Assembly: GCA_018806985.1 (NCBI GenBank)
Contig: JADANN010000139.1
Span: forward strand, 1 to 64,000
Direction: 5' to 3'
From: Angiostrongylus vasorum
Taxonomy: Eukaryota; Nematoda; Chromadorea; Rhabditida; Metastrongylidae
DNA: 64,000 nt
The position numbers and the translations under genes were made by a program. This document shows positions 1-11,800 of the stretch, in pieces. The number at the start of each line of letters is the position of its first letter. The first letter of the stretch is position 1. The notes beneath the pieces are model-generated. The model ran no database searches and was not told the origin of the DNA. It saw only the letters and a list, made by a program, of their open reading frames with translations.

Positions 1-1245
1 TCTGGGACTTCGGTTTCTGAATTTAGCGACTTTTTCTCCTTTGCGCGAGAAATAGAATCTTGCACCAAGGAGACGGTAGTCTGATCCCGTGTAGAATTTT
101 TGGGATAACAGCGACGTCGGTTACGCAAAACCTTCTATTAACCATGATGTGGTCTGTTTCATTATGCTACTCTCCATTAGGAGACTCCCATGTCCAGCGT
201 TGAGAGTGGGGCTTCTGGAATTGCGAGCTACCCTGGATGGTTTTGGGTTCGCCATGATAAACTCAGACAGCTGCTCATCCTGTTCGTTCCATTCTAATCC
301 ATAGGGTCCCAATGTGACGTTCTTCAGACGTTCTTCTTGGTCCAGTCTTGGAGTTGGAATCTCCAATGATGACCTTGAACAATGTATGGTCTTCTCTGTA
401 ATACTGCTCCTAGTCCGACTTCAGAAATCGCTTCGACTTCTTCTTCGTCATAGTTTGATGTCGGCGCGAAACGACGCACATTGTCAAAGCCGGTATTGAT
501 CCACATCTTTTTAATCGTAAACGTCCGATTCGGGTTGTAAGCTGTTCAAATGAATCGATGTTCATGGACAAACTCGTGTTGACGAGAACGCCGGTGCCGC
601 TGACTCCTCTACTATCGCATGTTCCGAGGAACAGTTCTTCTTCGGTGTCATAGAGGGCGTTGAATGGGTGGCGTCGTCTCGTCTAGGCCAGGTCGATGAC
701 GTCGTACCTTATCCTTCTTGCTTGCATGAGCAAGTCTTCTATCGAGGACTCAGATTCAAGTGTACGTGCAATTTAGGTAGAGATCGTCACCATAGTTCTT
801 TGTAATCCAGGCAGCTTCCACTGGCCCTGAGATTTTAGCAGCCTCTCCGTACTCGTCCTACTCAACGCTGCAGAATTGGGGGCTCTTTCGGGATCACGGG
901 AATGAGGCCTGTTTTTTTTAGTGTGTTCAGCATTTTGATTCCCACGTATAGCTTGCTGGGCTCTGAACGTGGGGGCTGGGCATACTGACGGGTAGCTTAT
1001 CAGGCTCTCCCAGAGTGGACATGCAGCTTATTTGTTGGAGGCGACTCCTAACCGCCTCCCGTATACTTCCCTGTCATTTGATTGCAGGCTTTTGGCCGAA
1101 TTGACTCGTAGAATAAAATCTGCACAAAGCGAGAACGCACCCACACACGCGTGCATGAATACGCCCCGTAAATGCAAGATAGTATGTGCCGAAATCGGTG
1201 CAACAGAAACAGGGAGTCCATCCCTCTGGATCCACCTGCGTCTCA
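1..1245 (-). mobile_element. RTE-type non-LTR retrotransposon, copy 1 (5' part, cut by window edge)
   Basis: Read on the minus strand, this stretch matches the 5' end and apurinic-type endonuclease region of the elements at 27028-30362 and 38076-41439. The 5' leader (about 880-1245) is shared with copy 3 nearly base for base. The endonuclease region then runs to base 1, where the window cuts it. Short conserved pieces such as GLEWNEQ and SEFIMA are legible near 121-366, but the frame is broken several times (for example an extra C in the stretch coding for GTYGLEW), so this copy is dead. Its 5' end abuts a SINE-A copy at about 1250 without the element's own first 170 bases, so it is 5'-truncated or joined by rearrangement. 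Family role: one ORF for endonuclease plus reverse transcriptase, acting by target-primed reverse transcription. Confidence 0.85.
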
Positions 1246-1249
1246 GGGT

Positions 1250-1488
1250 CATCAATTCGACTTCATAACGCGGAGCTGATTGAATGCATATCTGGCCTTT
1301 ACAGTGACTCGCGGTGGCTTAACGATGTATCGAGCCAGTGCTGCTATCCTCCCAGACTTGTCTGGTACCAATTGCCTACCCCCGGAAAGATGGAAAAGCT
1401 TGGTGGGACCATGGGCGCCGGGATCGATTCCACGTGTGTGTCGCAGTGGCACCTCCAGCCACTGCGCCACACGCTTCCCTGTTAGATG
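1250..1488 (-). repeat. SINE-A copy (subfamily 1)
   Basis: Body includes the family-diagnostic stretches gaatgcatatctggcc, gatgtatcgagccagtgctg and gtctggtacc. The tRNA-like head lies at the high-coordinate end, so transcription would run on the minus strand. On that strand the head shows TGGCGCAGTGGC (A-box-like) and GGAATCGATCCC (B-box-like). The long overlapping reading frames here are by-products of the repeat and recur at every copy. Confidence 0.8.
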
Positions 1489-2395
1489 AATACAGCTCTG
1501 TAATAGCAGTGTGTAACATGCTTAATAGCACATAGGAACAAAGGAACGAATAAGTTCAATTAATACTCCGAATACTCATAAATACTCATACAATTCAGCC
1601 ATTCAATATTTATTCGTATACGTGTATGTTTATTGATTATATTTTTTATTATTCACACAGAAATAATTTACTGTCTCATAGTGGCAGTGCAGCATTCTTG
1701 GATGTCAAAAAACTGCGTCGTAAAACTGAGTGGTTGGGAGTCGTCCTTGAAAAGTCAAGATTCTCCTGAGCTGTTAAGGAGTTCGCGATTTTCCTCCGAA
1801 AGGCTCAGAGTAACAAATGGCGTAAACGAACTAACACAAGCTACGATACTAACACATGCCGTAACTGATGGCACAGCAGACTTCGGCAACATTTTTTAGC
1901 CATTTCCCATCGAAAATAGTAAAAGAGGAAGCTAATACCAATGATGTGGTGCTCATCACGTGCGCTGAGGGATCAGAGCTCAATAATCATGGCTCCTTCG
2001 TAAGTGGGTACTGATCAAGACCTTACAAGCTTTTAATTAAGAAATTTGACATAATCGTAGGAGAGATTTTCGTCTACTGCACTGTTACAAAGTTAAAAAC
2101 TTTAATAAAGAGTGATTTCTCCCTGCAGTTTAGTTGAAATTAGAACTTTCAAAAACTCACTTTTCGTGGGAGTCAGATAACAAATCTTGTATCCTGCTAG
2201 CGAAATTCTGTAGACTCCAACTGTTTCTACTCCGATTCATAGAAATCATTACCGTCTGAGAGTTTCTCGTTGGAAAGTGTAACTGCCTTTGTGTAACTAA
2301 CTGTTGTCCTTTCCGGGTAGTGACTGTTACTCCCCAGTATAGAAGCTATACTTCGCAGTATACCCTGCCATTAAAAAAGAGTGGACAGTAAATAA
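1489..2395. other. AT-rich stretch, no gene supported
   Basis: An 88-codon open frame at 1633-1899 (plus) begins in an AT-rich tract and has no recognised family, no clear splice partners and no homologue elsewhere in the window. I see nothing else that can be named here. Confidence 0.4.
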
Positions 2396-2397
2396 TA

Positions 2398-2612
2398 AGC
2401 TAAAAATTGTGATTATAACTACAGCCTCAGCTTAACTGGGTTCGCTGCCTATTTGGGTACCCCAAATCAATCCCGCTGACGGGTGATTGCTGATGGCAGA
2501 GATCGACAGAAATGGTGTGGTGGTGAAGACGTTACTACCCGGAAAGGACAATAGCTCGTTCGTTCACCACCTGCGGTACGGCGATTTGCAAAGATCTCAG
2601 CATCACTGAAGG
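2398..2612 (+). repeat. Family B repeat copy
   Basis: Contains the family-B landmarks in order: cttaactgggttc, gggtgattgctgatggc, ggtgtggtggtgaa (A-box-like), ctcgttcgttc (B-box-like) and tgcaaagatctcagcatcac. Diverged from other copies by several small gaps. Confidence 0.7.
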
Positions 2613-2989
2613 AAATTGTTTGTTTAGCACATTTGAGGAATTATTGTAGACGAAATCATAGCCTCGTAATTCACCCTATTGAAGCGCCTCTTATGCCAGA
2701 GGTAGATATGAAAGTCTGTAGCCAACCTTCGTTTTACCGAGGACGCAAGGTGACGAGACAAGTTGTGCTAGATCAGGCTGTTAATCAGAGTTGCCAACAT
2801 GAACGGCAGTGGAATACACAGATTTAGAAAGTACAAACTTATTGACGAATCTCCCATGCCATTCACAAGTACAGTCGCCACTCGCTGATATATCCTAAAT
2901 TGCGGGAACAAATGCTGAACCATATTATTTAAACTGCGCTCAAGAAATGGAAACACCTTCAGAGTTATGATAAATACTACTAACGATTC

Positions 2990-3165
2990 TTCCATAAATG
3001 GTGATGTTGTTTTGCTTTATTTTATTTTATACGACCCGTCTTCACATCTACTGTGCGGATCCCAGCAATTCCCACATTCAATTTTTTTCCTCATATCCGC
3101 CATCTACTAAGATCTTCCAAATTTTATGTGTGGCTTTGAGTGCTGCTAGGAACTTCGTACCTTTC
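2990..3165 (-). repeat. Family C repeat copy
   Basis: About 170 bp shared with 23990-24200 and 36945-37090. Shared marks are cgtcttcacatctactgtgcggatccca and atcttccaaattttatgtgtggct. On the minus strand the family ends in an A-rich tail (tataaaataaaat), as a short retroposon would. Confidence 0.6.
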
Positions 3166-3760
3166 GGATGTAGTAGAATGCTGATCGAGTCGATTCTCAT
3201 TAGAGTCCTGGATTTTTTTAGAGCTGTTTGGTTGCGCGCACCGTAGGTGGTCTAGAAATATTTTTGGTAAATGGGTTGGAATGAATTTTAGCAACTGGGT
3301 CAGGATAAGATTTAGGAACCACTTTATTCTATCCGTTGGCCCGCCTATACAACTGATTATAGGTCTGATTTTAAATGATGATAGGTTCGTGAACGTAATC
3401 TCATCGGTTGAAATAAGCTTATGTGTTTTATAAGTAAGTAAAGGAAAGCGCAAATTGGGTGTTCGTTTTTAAGTCGAGAAATAACTGAAGGCTCTAAACC
3501 AGCTGCCTTTGCCGTGTTGACCCATTCTTGATTTAATTTTCGGTATTGATTTCATTCCTTTTCAAAAGACGCTCGATAGAGAGTAACATCACTGAGAGGC
3601 TCCTCTATTATTCTAATATCCAACTGACTAGGAATAACTACAAATTTTCCACCTTTATCATCAATAGAAAGTCTCACAGATTTTAAATTCAAGAGCTCTC
3701 TAACCTGGCGTATGAAACATTTTTTGAAGTTTGTTCTTCATCAATACTTTAGCCTTTTTT
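3124..3760 (-). mobile_element. Penelope-like element RT remnant
   Basis: The minus-strand frame at 3124-3453 reads a Penelope-type reverse transcriptase block: TYKTHKLISTDE, then RPIISCIGGPTDRIKW, then LTQLLKFIPTHL. It matches the more complete element at 20526-21029 segment by segment. Upstream sequence up to about 3760 aligns less well to that element's N-terminal half. The reading frame ends after the block in unrelated residues, so this is a decayed fragment with no active-site motif left. Confidence 0.75.
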
Positions 3761-3797
3761 GCCGAATAATTAAAGTATTCTTGTATAAAATACGTCC

Positions 3798-3832
3798 AGC
3801 TCTGAGGAAGGCGAAATCGCCGAAACGTCAGC
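3798..3832 (+). ncRNA. Hammerhead-ribozyme-like motif
   Basis: CTGAGGA (3802-3808) is followed by a hairpin GGCGA-AA-TCGCC, then GAAA (3822-3825) and CGTC (3826-3829). These are all core nucleotides of a hammerhead (CUGANGA, stem II, GAAA, UH at the cleavage site). Stem I can form three base pairs (GCT with AGC). Stem III is almost absent, which is the form described for hammerhead motifs in Penelope-like elements, where dimers are the active form. A (CAA)n tract follows at 3838. Activity is inferred only. Confidence 0.6.
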
Positions 3833-3837
3833 CATTG

Positions 3838-3892
3838 ACCAACAACAACAACAGCAACAACAACAACAACGACAACGACAACAACAACGGAG
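3838..3892. repeat. (CAA)n-type microsatellite
   Basis: Imperfect run of CAA with occasional CGA and CAG units, directly after the hammerhead-like motif. Confidence 0.9.
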
Positions 3893-3984
3893 ACCTATAC
3901 CGATCACGCATCAGGTAAAGAACATCAGTTTATAAGGTCATATAAATAAATATATCAACTATCTATGCCGAAGTTTATAGAAAG

Positions 3985-4219
3985 TCGGTCTTTTGAGCTC
4001 ATTAAGCATCGTTGCAGGTAAATGAATGCATATCTGGCTTTTACAATGACTCGCGGTGGTCTACTGATGTATCGAGCCAGTGTTGCTATCCTCCCAGACA
4101 AGTCTGTCACCAATTTGCCGACGCCGGAGGAATGGAAGGCTTGGTGGGTTATGGGCGCAGGAATCGTTTTCACGCGTGTGTCACAGTTGCCGCCTCCAAA
4201 CACTGCGCCACACGCGCCC
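3985..4219 (-). repeat. SINE-A copy (subfamily 1)
   Basis: Shows gaatgcatatctggctttt, gatgtatcgagccagtg and the head cactgcgccacacgcgccct at the high end. The (TA)n microsatellite at 4220 begins exactly at the head end, so the repeat probably inserted next to, or seeded, the simple repeat. Confidence 0.8.
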
Positions 4220-4225
4220 TATATA

Positions 4226-4280
<55 letters not shown>
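4220..4280. repeat. (TA)n microsatellite
   Basis: About 30 TA units with one TG interruption near the start. Overlapping reading frames of alternating Ile-Tyr come from this run and are not genes. Confidence 0.95.
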
Positions 4281-4282
<2 letters not shown>

Positions 4283-4483
4283 TTCCAACGATTCGCTGTT
4301 TCAAAACCCTGGTATGGTATATTGTCGGTTCAATATCGAACAGCGCCTGGTTCACAATGGGTAACAGCTGAACATCCGAAGAACCTGTCAGATTTCATCA
4401 ACAAACTGTCTCGAGTAAAGTTGGTTTCTTCCACAGTAGTATTTCACGTGATACTCAATATTTCTGTGTGAAATGAATACTTG

Positions 4484-4815
4484 TATAATTGAATATTTGG
4501 ATGCTCGAACGGCCAGTCCTCACTGGTTGTGCGGACCCAAGCACAATTTCCACTTTTTTCGGAGTTTTGCTGGTTTATCCATTATGAGTTCCTGGCGTCA
4601 CGAGGTCTGCGTAGCTAAAGTAAGCCCCAGGTCGTCACCACCACAGGCAGTCGCCGCCCTTGTCGATCAGAGGGAGATTTGCCACAGTGCAAGTAGTTTG
4701 ATACCGAGTACAAACGCCGGACTCTTTCTCAGCATGGGAAACCCTGGCAGAAAGATGAATCCCATGCCGTACATTGCACGCGGACTCCCAGAAACAGCTC
4801 CTTAGCCACGATAAG
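4484..4815 (-). repeat. Family D repeat copy
   Basis: Aligns to 45425-45805 and, reversed, to 22900-23150 and 41480-41870. Marks: ggccagtcctcactggttgtgcgg at one end, caccaccacaggcagtcgc in the middle and ctccttagccacgataaggcgg at the other end. No protein match recognised. Confidence 0.7.
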
Positions 4816-4869
4816 GCGGAATGCCCTTTGGAGGTGTGAAATGAATAACTTTCAGGAAACAAGATAAAT

Positions 4870-5800
4870 CCTATGGGTGGTATATCCAGATCAGCTCGCT
4901 TTAATTTAGGGAAGAATTATATGTTTTCATCGATCTTTTATCGAAATTGTGTTTCCCAAGTTACCGTTGCCGTTTTTTCTCAAGAACCTTTATATTTCGC
5001 ATGACAACTGAACGATCTCCACACGAACTCTGAACTAATTCAAATCTACAAGAAAAGAGCACCGGTAAATTAATTAACAATCAATCAATCATTTCTTTTA
5101 TTAGTGTAGTATGTTGCTTACTGCAATACAATTAAACAACCACTAATGAAGTCGACATGCAGAGGAGAAATTCTTGAAGCTTAAGGAAGTACTTATATTT
5201 ATTTACTTGCTTCCCTAAAAAATTAGATGAGTGGTCCTAAGTGTTATGGAGATACTGGGACTTCATCCATTCGTTTCTTTCTCTTGCAATCCTCAGAGGT
5301 GATTGAGTTCGGGTGTGGACTCGATTGCATCTTGAAGCTGTAGTATTCTTTCTTTTCACTGATATCGTGAAATCCATGTGATGTCAGTGAATCTTGCAGC
5401 TTGCGGACTGCCCGAGATCGACGTAACAAACCGAACCCAAGGGGAGTGAATAAGAGATTTAAAAATGGATATCCAGTTCTACTGTTGTCACTTCCGAACA
5501 AAGAACAGCGGCAGCCTGAATGTTAAACTTTAAAACATTTCTGCACAAAAAGGACTTTCAACAACAACTTTTAGCAATAAAAGTGAGCATAATGTAACGA
5601 TGATAAGAATTTATCAAACATTTTAGGATATTTCCAGCGGAGACAAGCGACTCCAGAGCGAAACTGGATAGATCCTGGCACTTGAACGCCATTTGAGCGA
5701 AAACTTGAAAAAGTGTTTTTTGGTTAAAATATACACTCCGGTGCTGCGCTCTCGCCGGAAGACTAACCGCTTGAATTCTTCGTGTAGTTTCCTATAAAAG
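4870..5800. other. Unassigned DNA downstream of the chemoreceptor gene
   Basis: Several short open frames on both strands (for example 5244-5501 minus) show no family I recognise and no paired splice sites. This is the 3' flank of the minus-strand gene that ends at 5809. An AATAAA-like signal for that gene is not obvious. Confidence 0.35.
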
Positions 5801-5808
5801 CAGACATA

Positions 5809-8800
5809 TTAAATTTTGATTTCTATAAAACACTCTTTTTTCTTCCTTGCATGAAGTGCTTTCCATACTTTATCGAAATTTACAACTTTGATGAAGGGAA
5901 GGGAACGGTAAAAAACATTATGTCGCCTTCGAACGAAACCAATAACTAACTTGTTCAAAATGAAATAAGGCAGCGTGACCGCATTGTAATACAATACGCC
6001 GGATATGTTGTAGAGGTAAAGCTGTGCACCACCTTTAACATAGACAAATTCCCACAGAAGAAAAAAATATTACTTCAACGCCCACAGACAGCGCTACCTG
6101 GAATTGCCATTCTATGAAGTGAATGATAGAACTGAAGGCGAGAGAAACTACCTGTGACGTGAGTCTCATCTCCTCCTTGGAATTTCGAGAAGATTTTAGT
6201 TTGAATTTTATTACCATAAGCAGCACAGGATACGCTATGACACTTGTGAGCATCACACCATAATTTGTAGCCTGGTTAGCCCTTAAAGACAAATTGCTAG
6301 TATGCAGAACGATTCTAGTAGAAAGAAGCTGGCTTTCAAAGATTTCTTCGAGTCGAGAAGAACAAAAGTTAAGAGCGCTTTAAGAAATCCTACAAATAAC
6401 TACAACGTTTGGCAATATTGCAAAGCGTCTTAGTTATAGGTATCAACATCAACCTCGATTTCTCTGAAAGCGACCTTGACTTGCCATACCTGTATATTTG
6501 CTAAGGGAGGATAGATGTGTTCTTAGCAGTTTTATGTGTTGAAGCCCGATAGACAATATTATCAACCAGTACGAGAACGTTCCTGTACGTTCCTGTATGT
6601 TTGAGGAGCCCACTTGAAGACTCCCAAATTTCGTGCACCTACGAGTGCTGAGGTACTTAAGCAATGAAGGAGTAACGTGGCCATGCTGTTTTACTAGGAA
6701 AATGTTGGCATTATATCTGCAGCTATCGCTAAATTTGAGAAAATCGTCAGTCTGTCTTACAGTAGTCTTATTGGAACTAGTGGCATCTTTCGACTAAGTT
6801 GCAGATTATTCGAAAAGGACAGTCAACAATTAGTTCCTCGAAAATCGCGTTCCAAAACGAGTCACGTGACCACAAAATAAATCCAGGTATTGCAAGATAA
6901 TGAAATGCAATTACTCCTATTCACTTTCATTGACTGAAATAAGAAGGCCGTTATCAACTTCCTAAGAAGCGACACCAATATGCAATGGAACTCAAACTCC
7001 ATTCGTGTTGTGACCAATTCAATGACGCAGAATCTGAGTAATGAAAATGAAATGTGACAAATCTGCAATCCGAAGGAAGCAAAATCTTCTGTGAAAACAC
7101 TCTGAAAACACCACTGATTTCTATCCAGTGTGTTTATGTGCCATTATGTGTACGAAATAAAAAAATGCTCACCAATAAAGAAGTGCAGTATATGGCAAGT
7201 TAATCAATAACACGTATGAGTTGTGTTCTGGAACAAATGCCATGCCGGAGTATGGAGTCAAGCATAACGCAAGCATAGTGAGATAAAATAAGAAAGCCAA
7301 AAAGGAAAGCGGTCTGCAATTAGAATCGTCAGATTGATTAGATACGTTTCCCAGCGTAGCACAGAACCAAAATCTGTGCGTTTCGTGTCCCCCGACTCCT
7401 CCTTGAATTACTATAGGCCCATAAGAAAAAGCTTTCATTAGTTTCGCAATCTAAAAATTTGGCCCTGTCCTTATTGATATCTTTTGCGGAAATATTGCAA
7501 ACAACCCTATTTCAGTACGTTAACATTTCGTTTCGATTTCTTGCAAACACCGCCAATTTAAGTGGCCTGTGTGGAGCATGGTGTCGTGTGGGAGCAACAC
7601 TCTTCGAATCCCAGAAATCCCCCCAAATTGTATCTGTCTGCTCTATACCTTACTTGAGTCCTCGCTGTGATGCAATGCGACCACTCGTCTGGAATACTTG
7701 TAATACAACACTATTCCGAAATAATTTTATTTTGCGCTCCTTGACGTATTCATAGTGTCGTAATTCGGTACTCGACTTGATACCGACTTTTTCATGAGAA
7801 GATTTGGTACAGCCGTATGCTATAAAACGAATCTTCAGATCAGCCAAGAAGAAAAACACGGGTATGTGAAAAGAATAGAGAGAACGCAAGAAGTCGCTAA
7901 ATGTATAGAGAACTTCTCTCTGGGAAAGTTCCCTATCTTTCTATACAATATCGTTTGATGTCCATATATGGCCGCCTCACAGTCGCACATCAAACACCGT
8001 AATGTAACTTTTATAATCTACACTGTCTATTATGTTCAATGTTTCAGACACAGTGGCGATTCAGGTTTGACTCCAGTAGCACACCAACGATGGCTTGTCC
8101 GAAGGAGGAGGAGTAACATTGGAACAGTTTACTAATTCCTTGCGAAACAACGAAGCCAATGACGTTGATGTTTCAGGCAGTTGGGTACGGTCTACTGCAG
8201 TCCAGGATCGACGATCCAGATTGTCCGCGGTTGCATACGCACGCGGCTCTCGCAGCCAATATAAGCCAGGTGCCTTCGACGACGGAGACATACCATCACT
8301 CACCTCACCCCCATCGGTAGTGCGGATAATCCGCTCCTCACAACATCATTCATTGTCACTCTCAATCACCACAATTCATTCACAGTCATACTCACTCATT
8401 CTTATCCATTCACATTCATCCTTCAGTAATCAGAAGATTATTGTATCTAGTTTCTTAGGTTTGTTTACGGTGCAATGTCAGTAGTGGCGGGTGTTTCCAA
8501 ATGCGTTATGTTTGCAACGCCATCTGTGGCATGTACCATTCCTCCCGCAATGTACGCCATGCGTACAAGGCCGCTGAGCGGCCAACTTATGCTGTGTATT
8601 CTGTTAAGCCGCTATAGGCTTATCAGTTTCCAGCCATTATCATATTGGCCCTTGACTCTTAGGCAATGGTGGCACCCATAGATGCTCAAACTTCACGTTG
8701 CTGACATAGCGTTATCGACGACCAGCCGCCTGACTATGTTCCGTAGATGACTCATCACTTACTGTCCTCATTGATCCACTAAAATGCACCTCATCGTTAT

Positions 8801-11800
8801 AATGTTGAAATCTTAGCTCAGCCGAAAATACGGCCCGTCTGTAACCCTCTCCACCTCAGCATACTGTCTCCCTCTCCGTCTCAGCGTACAGTCTCCTTTC
8901 TCGGCCCCCCCCCCAGCATACTGTCTCCCTCAGCCGCCGCGCTGGTCGCGGATAGACGCGACGCGGCGTCGCTCACGGCTAAACAACGGTTACTTCTTGG
9001 TAATTGTTCATTATTACTATTAATGTAATTGTGTTAATTACTTATTAATGGTATTATAATATTCGAATGCCATTATCTCGTTGTTAGCCTCACTTCACTA
9101 CTAGCCTTCGCACCTCATAGCTTTAACTGACGTCATTCCTCTACCATTACTTCTCCATCGTTACTATTATGTTATTAATGTTATATTTGTGTATTAAAGG
9201 TTTAATTACCCAAGTTTGAGGCTGGTAGATCAACACATCAGCTAAAAGACCCGCGTGGCTAATATTCTACACAAACCGAACCGCTAGTAACCGACGCTAA
9301 CTAGCCGTTACAAAATGATGGGGCAACCAAGATATCTCTAACTCTGTGGCCCATACTTTGCAATTACCACCAGTTATAAACTACATCAGCTTCTGTCAGC
9401 CATTCTGTAGTGCCTTTGGAAGCGATTATCTATTACCAGTGAAGGCGGTGAAGGCCTTTGGGAGCGATTGTCCATACAATACACATGGGATTGATACCCG
9501 CGCCCAAAGCACACCAAGCCTTCCATCTCACCGGGGTCGGCCAAATTCGCACCAGACTTGTCTGGGAGGATAGCAGCCCTGCTCGGTTCATCAGTAGGCC
9601 ACGGCGGCTCATTGTGAAGCCCAGATATACATTCAATCACCTCCAACGATGCTTAATAAAGAGATATGCATGGTGCATCCCTCAGGGGATTGATCAACGC
9701 CGAGAACTTTATCCTTTCTTAGCTTCAAGGCTCCTTGGAACTGAATGAATGCATATTTGGCCTATGCAATTACTCGTGAAGCTCCGCTAATTGGTCATAT
9801 CAGTGTTATTATCTTTTAAGACGTTTTTTCACCATTTTGGAGGAAGGATCGCAGTAGCTTATTCTGCATGATCGTCCATTGACCAAATGTGTATTCCAGG
9901 ACAGCTCTAACCCACTGCTCTTAGCATTCCTGTTTTTGAACGTTGATAATTATTTTGCCGTATTTATGATCTCAATAAAGCCTATATTCGAGTTATTACA
10001 CGAACAGTTTTGCAAATAGACGATCAGTTTCATCGCACATGAAAAAGCACCCGAATATTCTGCATCATCATAGCTTTTTTCTTCGAAGACTTCTGTAGCC
10101 CTCACTGATTTTTTTCTTCCACACTGCTTCATATCGTTCTTGTTCACATTCAGGACCCAACTTTCTAGATGTTCGTCTAAGAAGAAGCCGGCTACGCTTG
10201 GTAAATTATAGGCAGATCATGGTGCTGAGATATTTGCAAAACTCCAGACCGCAGGTGTCTGCGGTGGGGAACGAACGTGCTATTGTCCTTTCCGGGGAGT
10301 AACGCGTTCACCACCACACCATGCGGGTCCTTCGTTTCGCCTGTCTCTCAAAATTGCAGACAGATGATTATTTCATGTCTCATTGCCAACTTCTTTCGTT
10401 GAAATTCTAATATGAGGTTATTACAAGAAGTTTCTATTCGCCTAAACAATTTAGATAAGAAGCTCGTGTCGATTTATTAATGTAAAACTGATATTAAATA
10501 TTCATGCAAAGATTAGAAAAAGTTGGTTCAGAAGAACAATCTGTTATGGGTGGTTGCTGATGGCAATGATGGATAGACGTAGTTGACAGACAGGCGAAAC
10601 GAAGGACCCGCATGGTGTGGTGGTGAACGCGTCAGCACCCGCAAAGGTAAAAGCGCGTTCGTTCCCCACCGCAGACACGGGCGGTACGGAGTTTTGCAAA
10701 TATCTCAGCATTATTGTGGTTGTATCACACATAATACCTTGTCGTGAAAAATTCTAATAGGCAGTAAATAATAAGTTAAAATCTAATTATTAATTTCGAA
10801 GCACTCACCAAAATTGCTGAACGACACAGAATCTTGTTCACTTTAAATGGAAAGAATATGCAAACAATTCGTTGTGAAATTAGGTATACATGGGTAAAAC
10901 TCATAAACAATCCCGTCGTAACGGCGATTCCTCCTGAGAGCTGAAAGAGTGAAAAACTTCTTTGAAATTCGACACTTCCAATATTTATCAGCGAGAACGT
11001 TGCTCGCTGATTGGTAACAAGTAATATGGAACAGGAATTTAACAAGGAAGTGGGAAGAGTCGTGCTACGCGATGGGTACAGTAAAACACGAAAATCAGTG
11101 TAATATTTTGGCTTAATGTTAGACACTATTCATCCGGAGCGTTAAGTCACTGCTGACCTTCAATTTTCCTTTTTCGTGAATCCCAAACTTTTGCTTTTAA
11201 GCCTTAATGTAGGTGACAGTCGCGTAAAAAAACTGGTAAATACATGAAGTTTACATTTTGGCTCTCATATATAATTAATCACCTTATCTCAAGACCGATT
11301 TTCTTTCACCCTCGGCGGCTTGTCTTTCATAAGCGCGTGTAGAAAGCGGATAGAATGGAGAGCTTTGACGCGAAATCTACTCATCCACACTCTCCATGGC
11401 CTCAGCAGATAACAGCCAATGCATTTTTTAACATTCACCGTTTTGTTGTTTGTAAGTATTCCAGTTATATAGTGGAGACCAGCCTCATAGAGCATTACGT
11501 GGGCGAGGAATGTGCCTGGCAAAGTCAAGAGACCAGCTTGAGTTATGGCGTGCGGTCACACGTCGTCACAGTACACTCTTCCCTGCCTTGTCCACTTTTT
11601 TGGATTTTCCCAATCTATCCAAAACGCTTCAAGAGCTCTAAGCGCCGATGTTTTGGATTCCTGTAAGAGGATAGCGACTTTACTTTGAAATGTTTTCCCG
11701 CTGCATCTGCAGTTTTGCGTTGTAAATACATAGACGAAACAGTCATATAGGCAGTCACGAAATAGCTGGCGTCCGAGAGTGTTCGGTTACAAAAAACATA

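Noticed and set aside
1280..1489. Recurring 60-100 codon frames reading NAYLAFT or similar at many loci
   Set aside because: They recur at every SINE-A copy with frameshifts between copies and no conserved start or stop, so they come from the repeat.
4170..4471. Overlapping frames of Ile-Tyr repeats
   Set aside because: They are translations of the (TA)n microsatellite and the neighbouring SINE-A copy.
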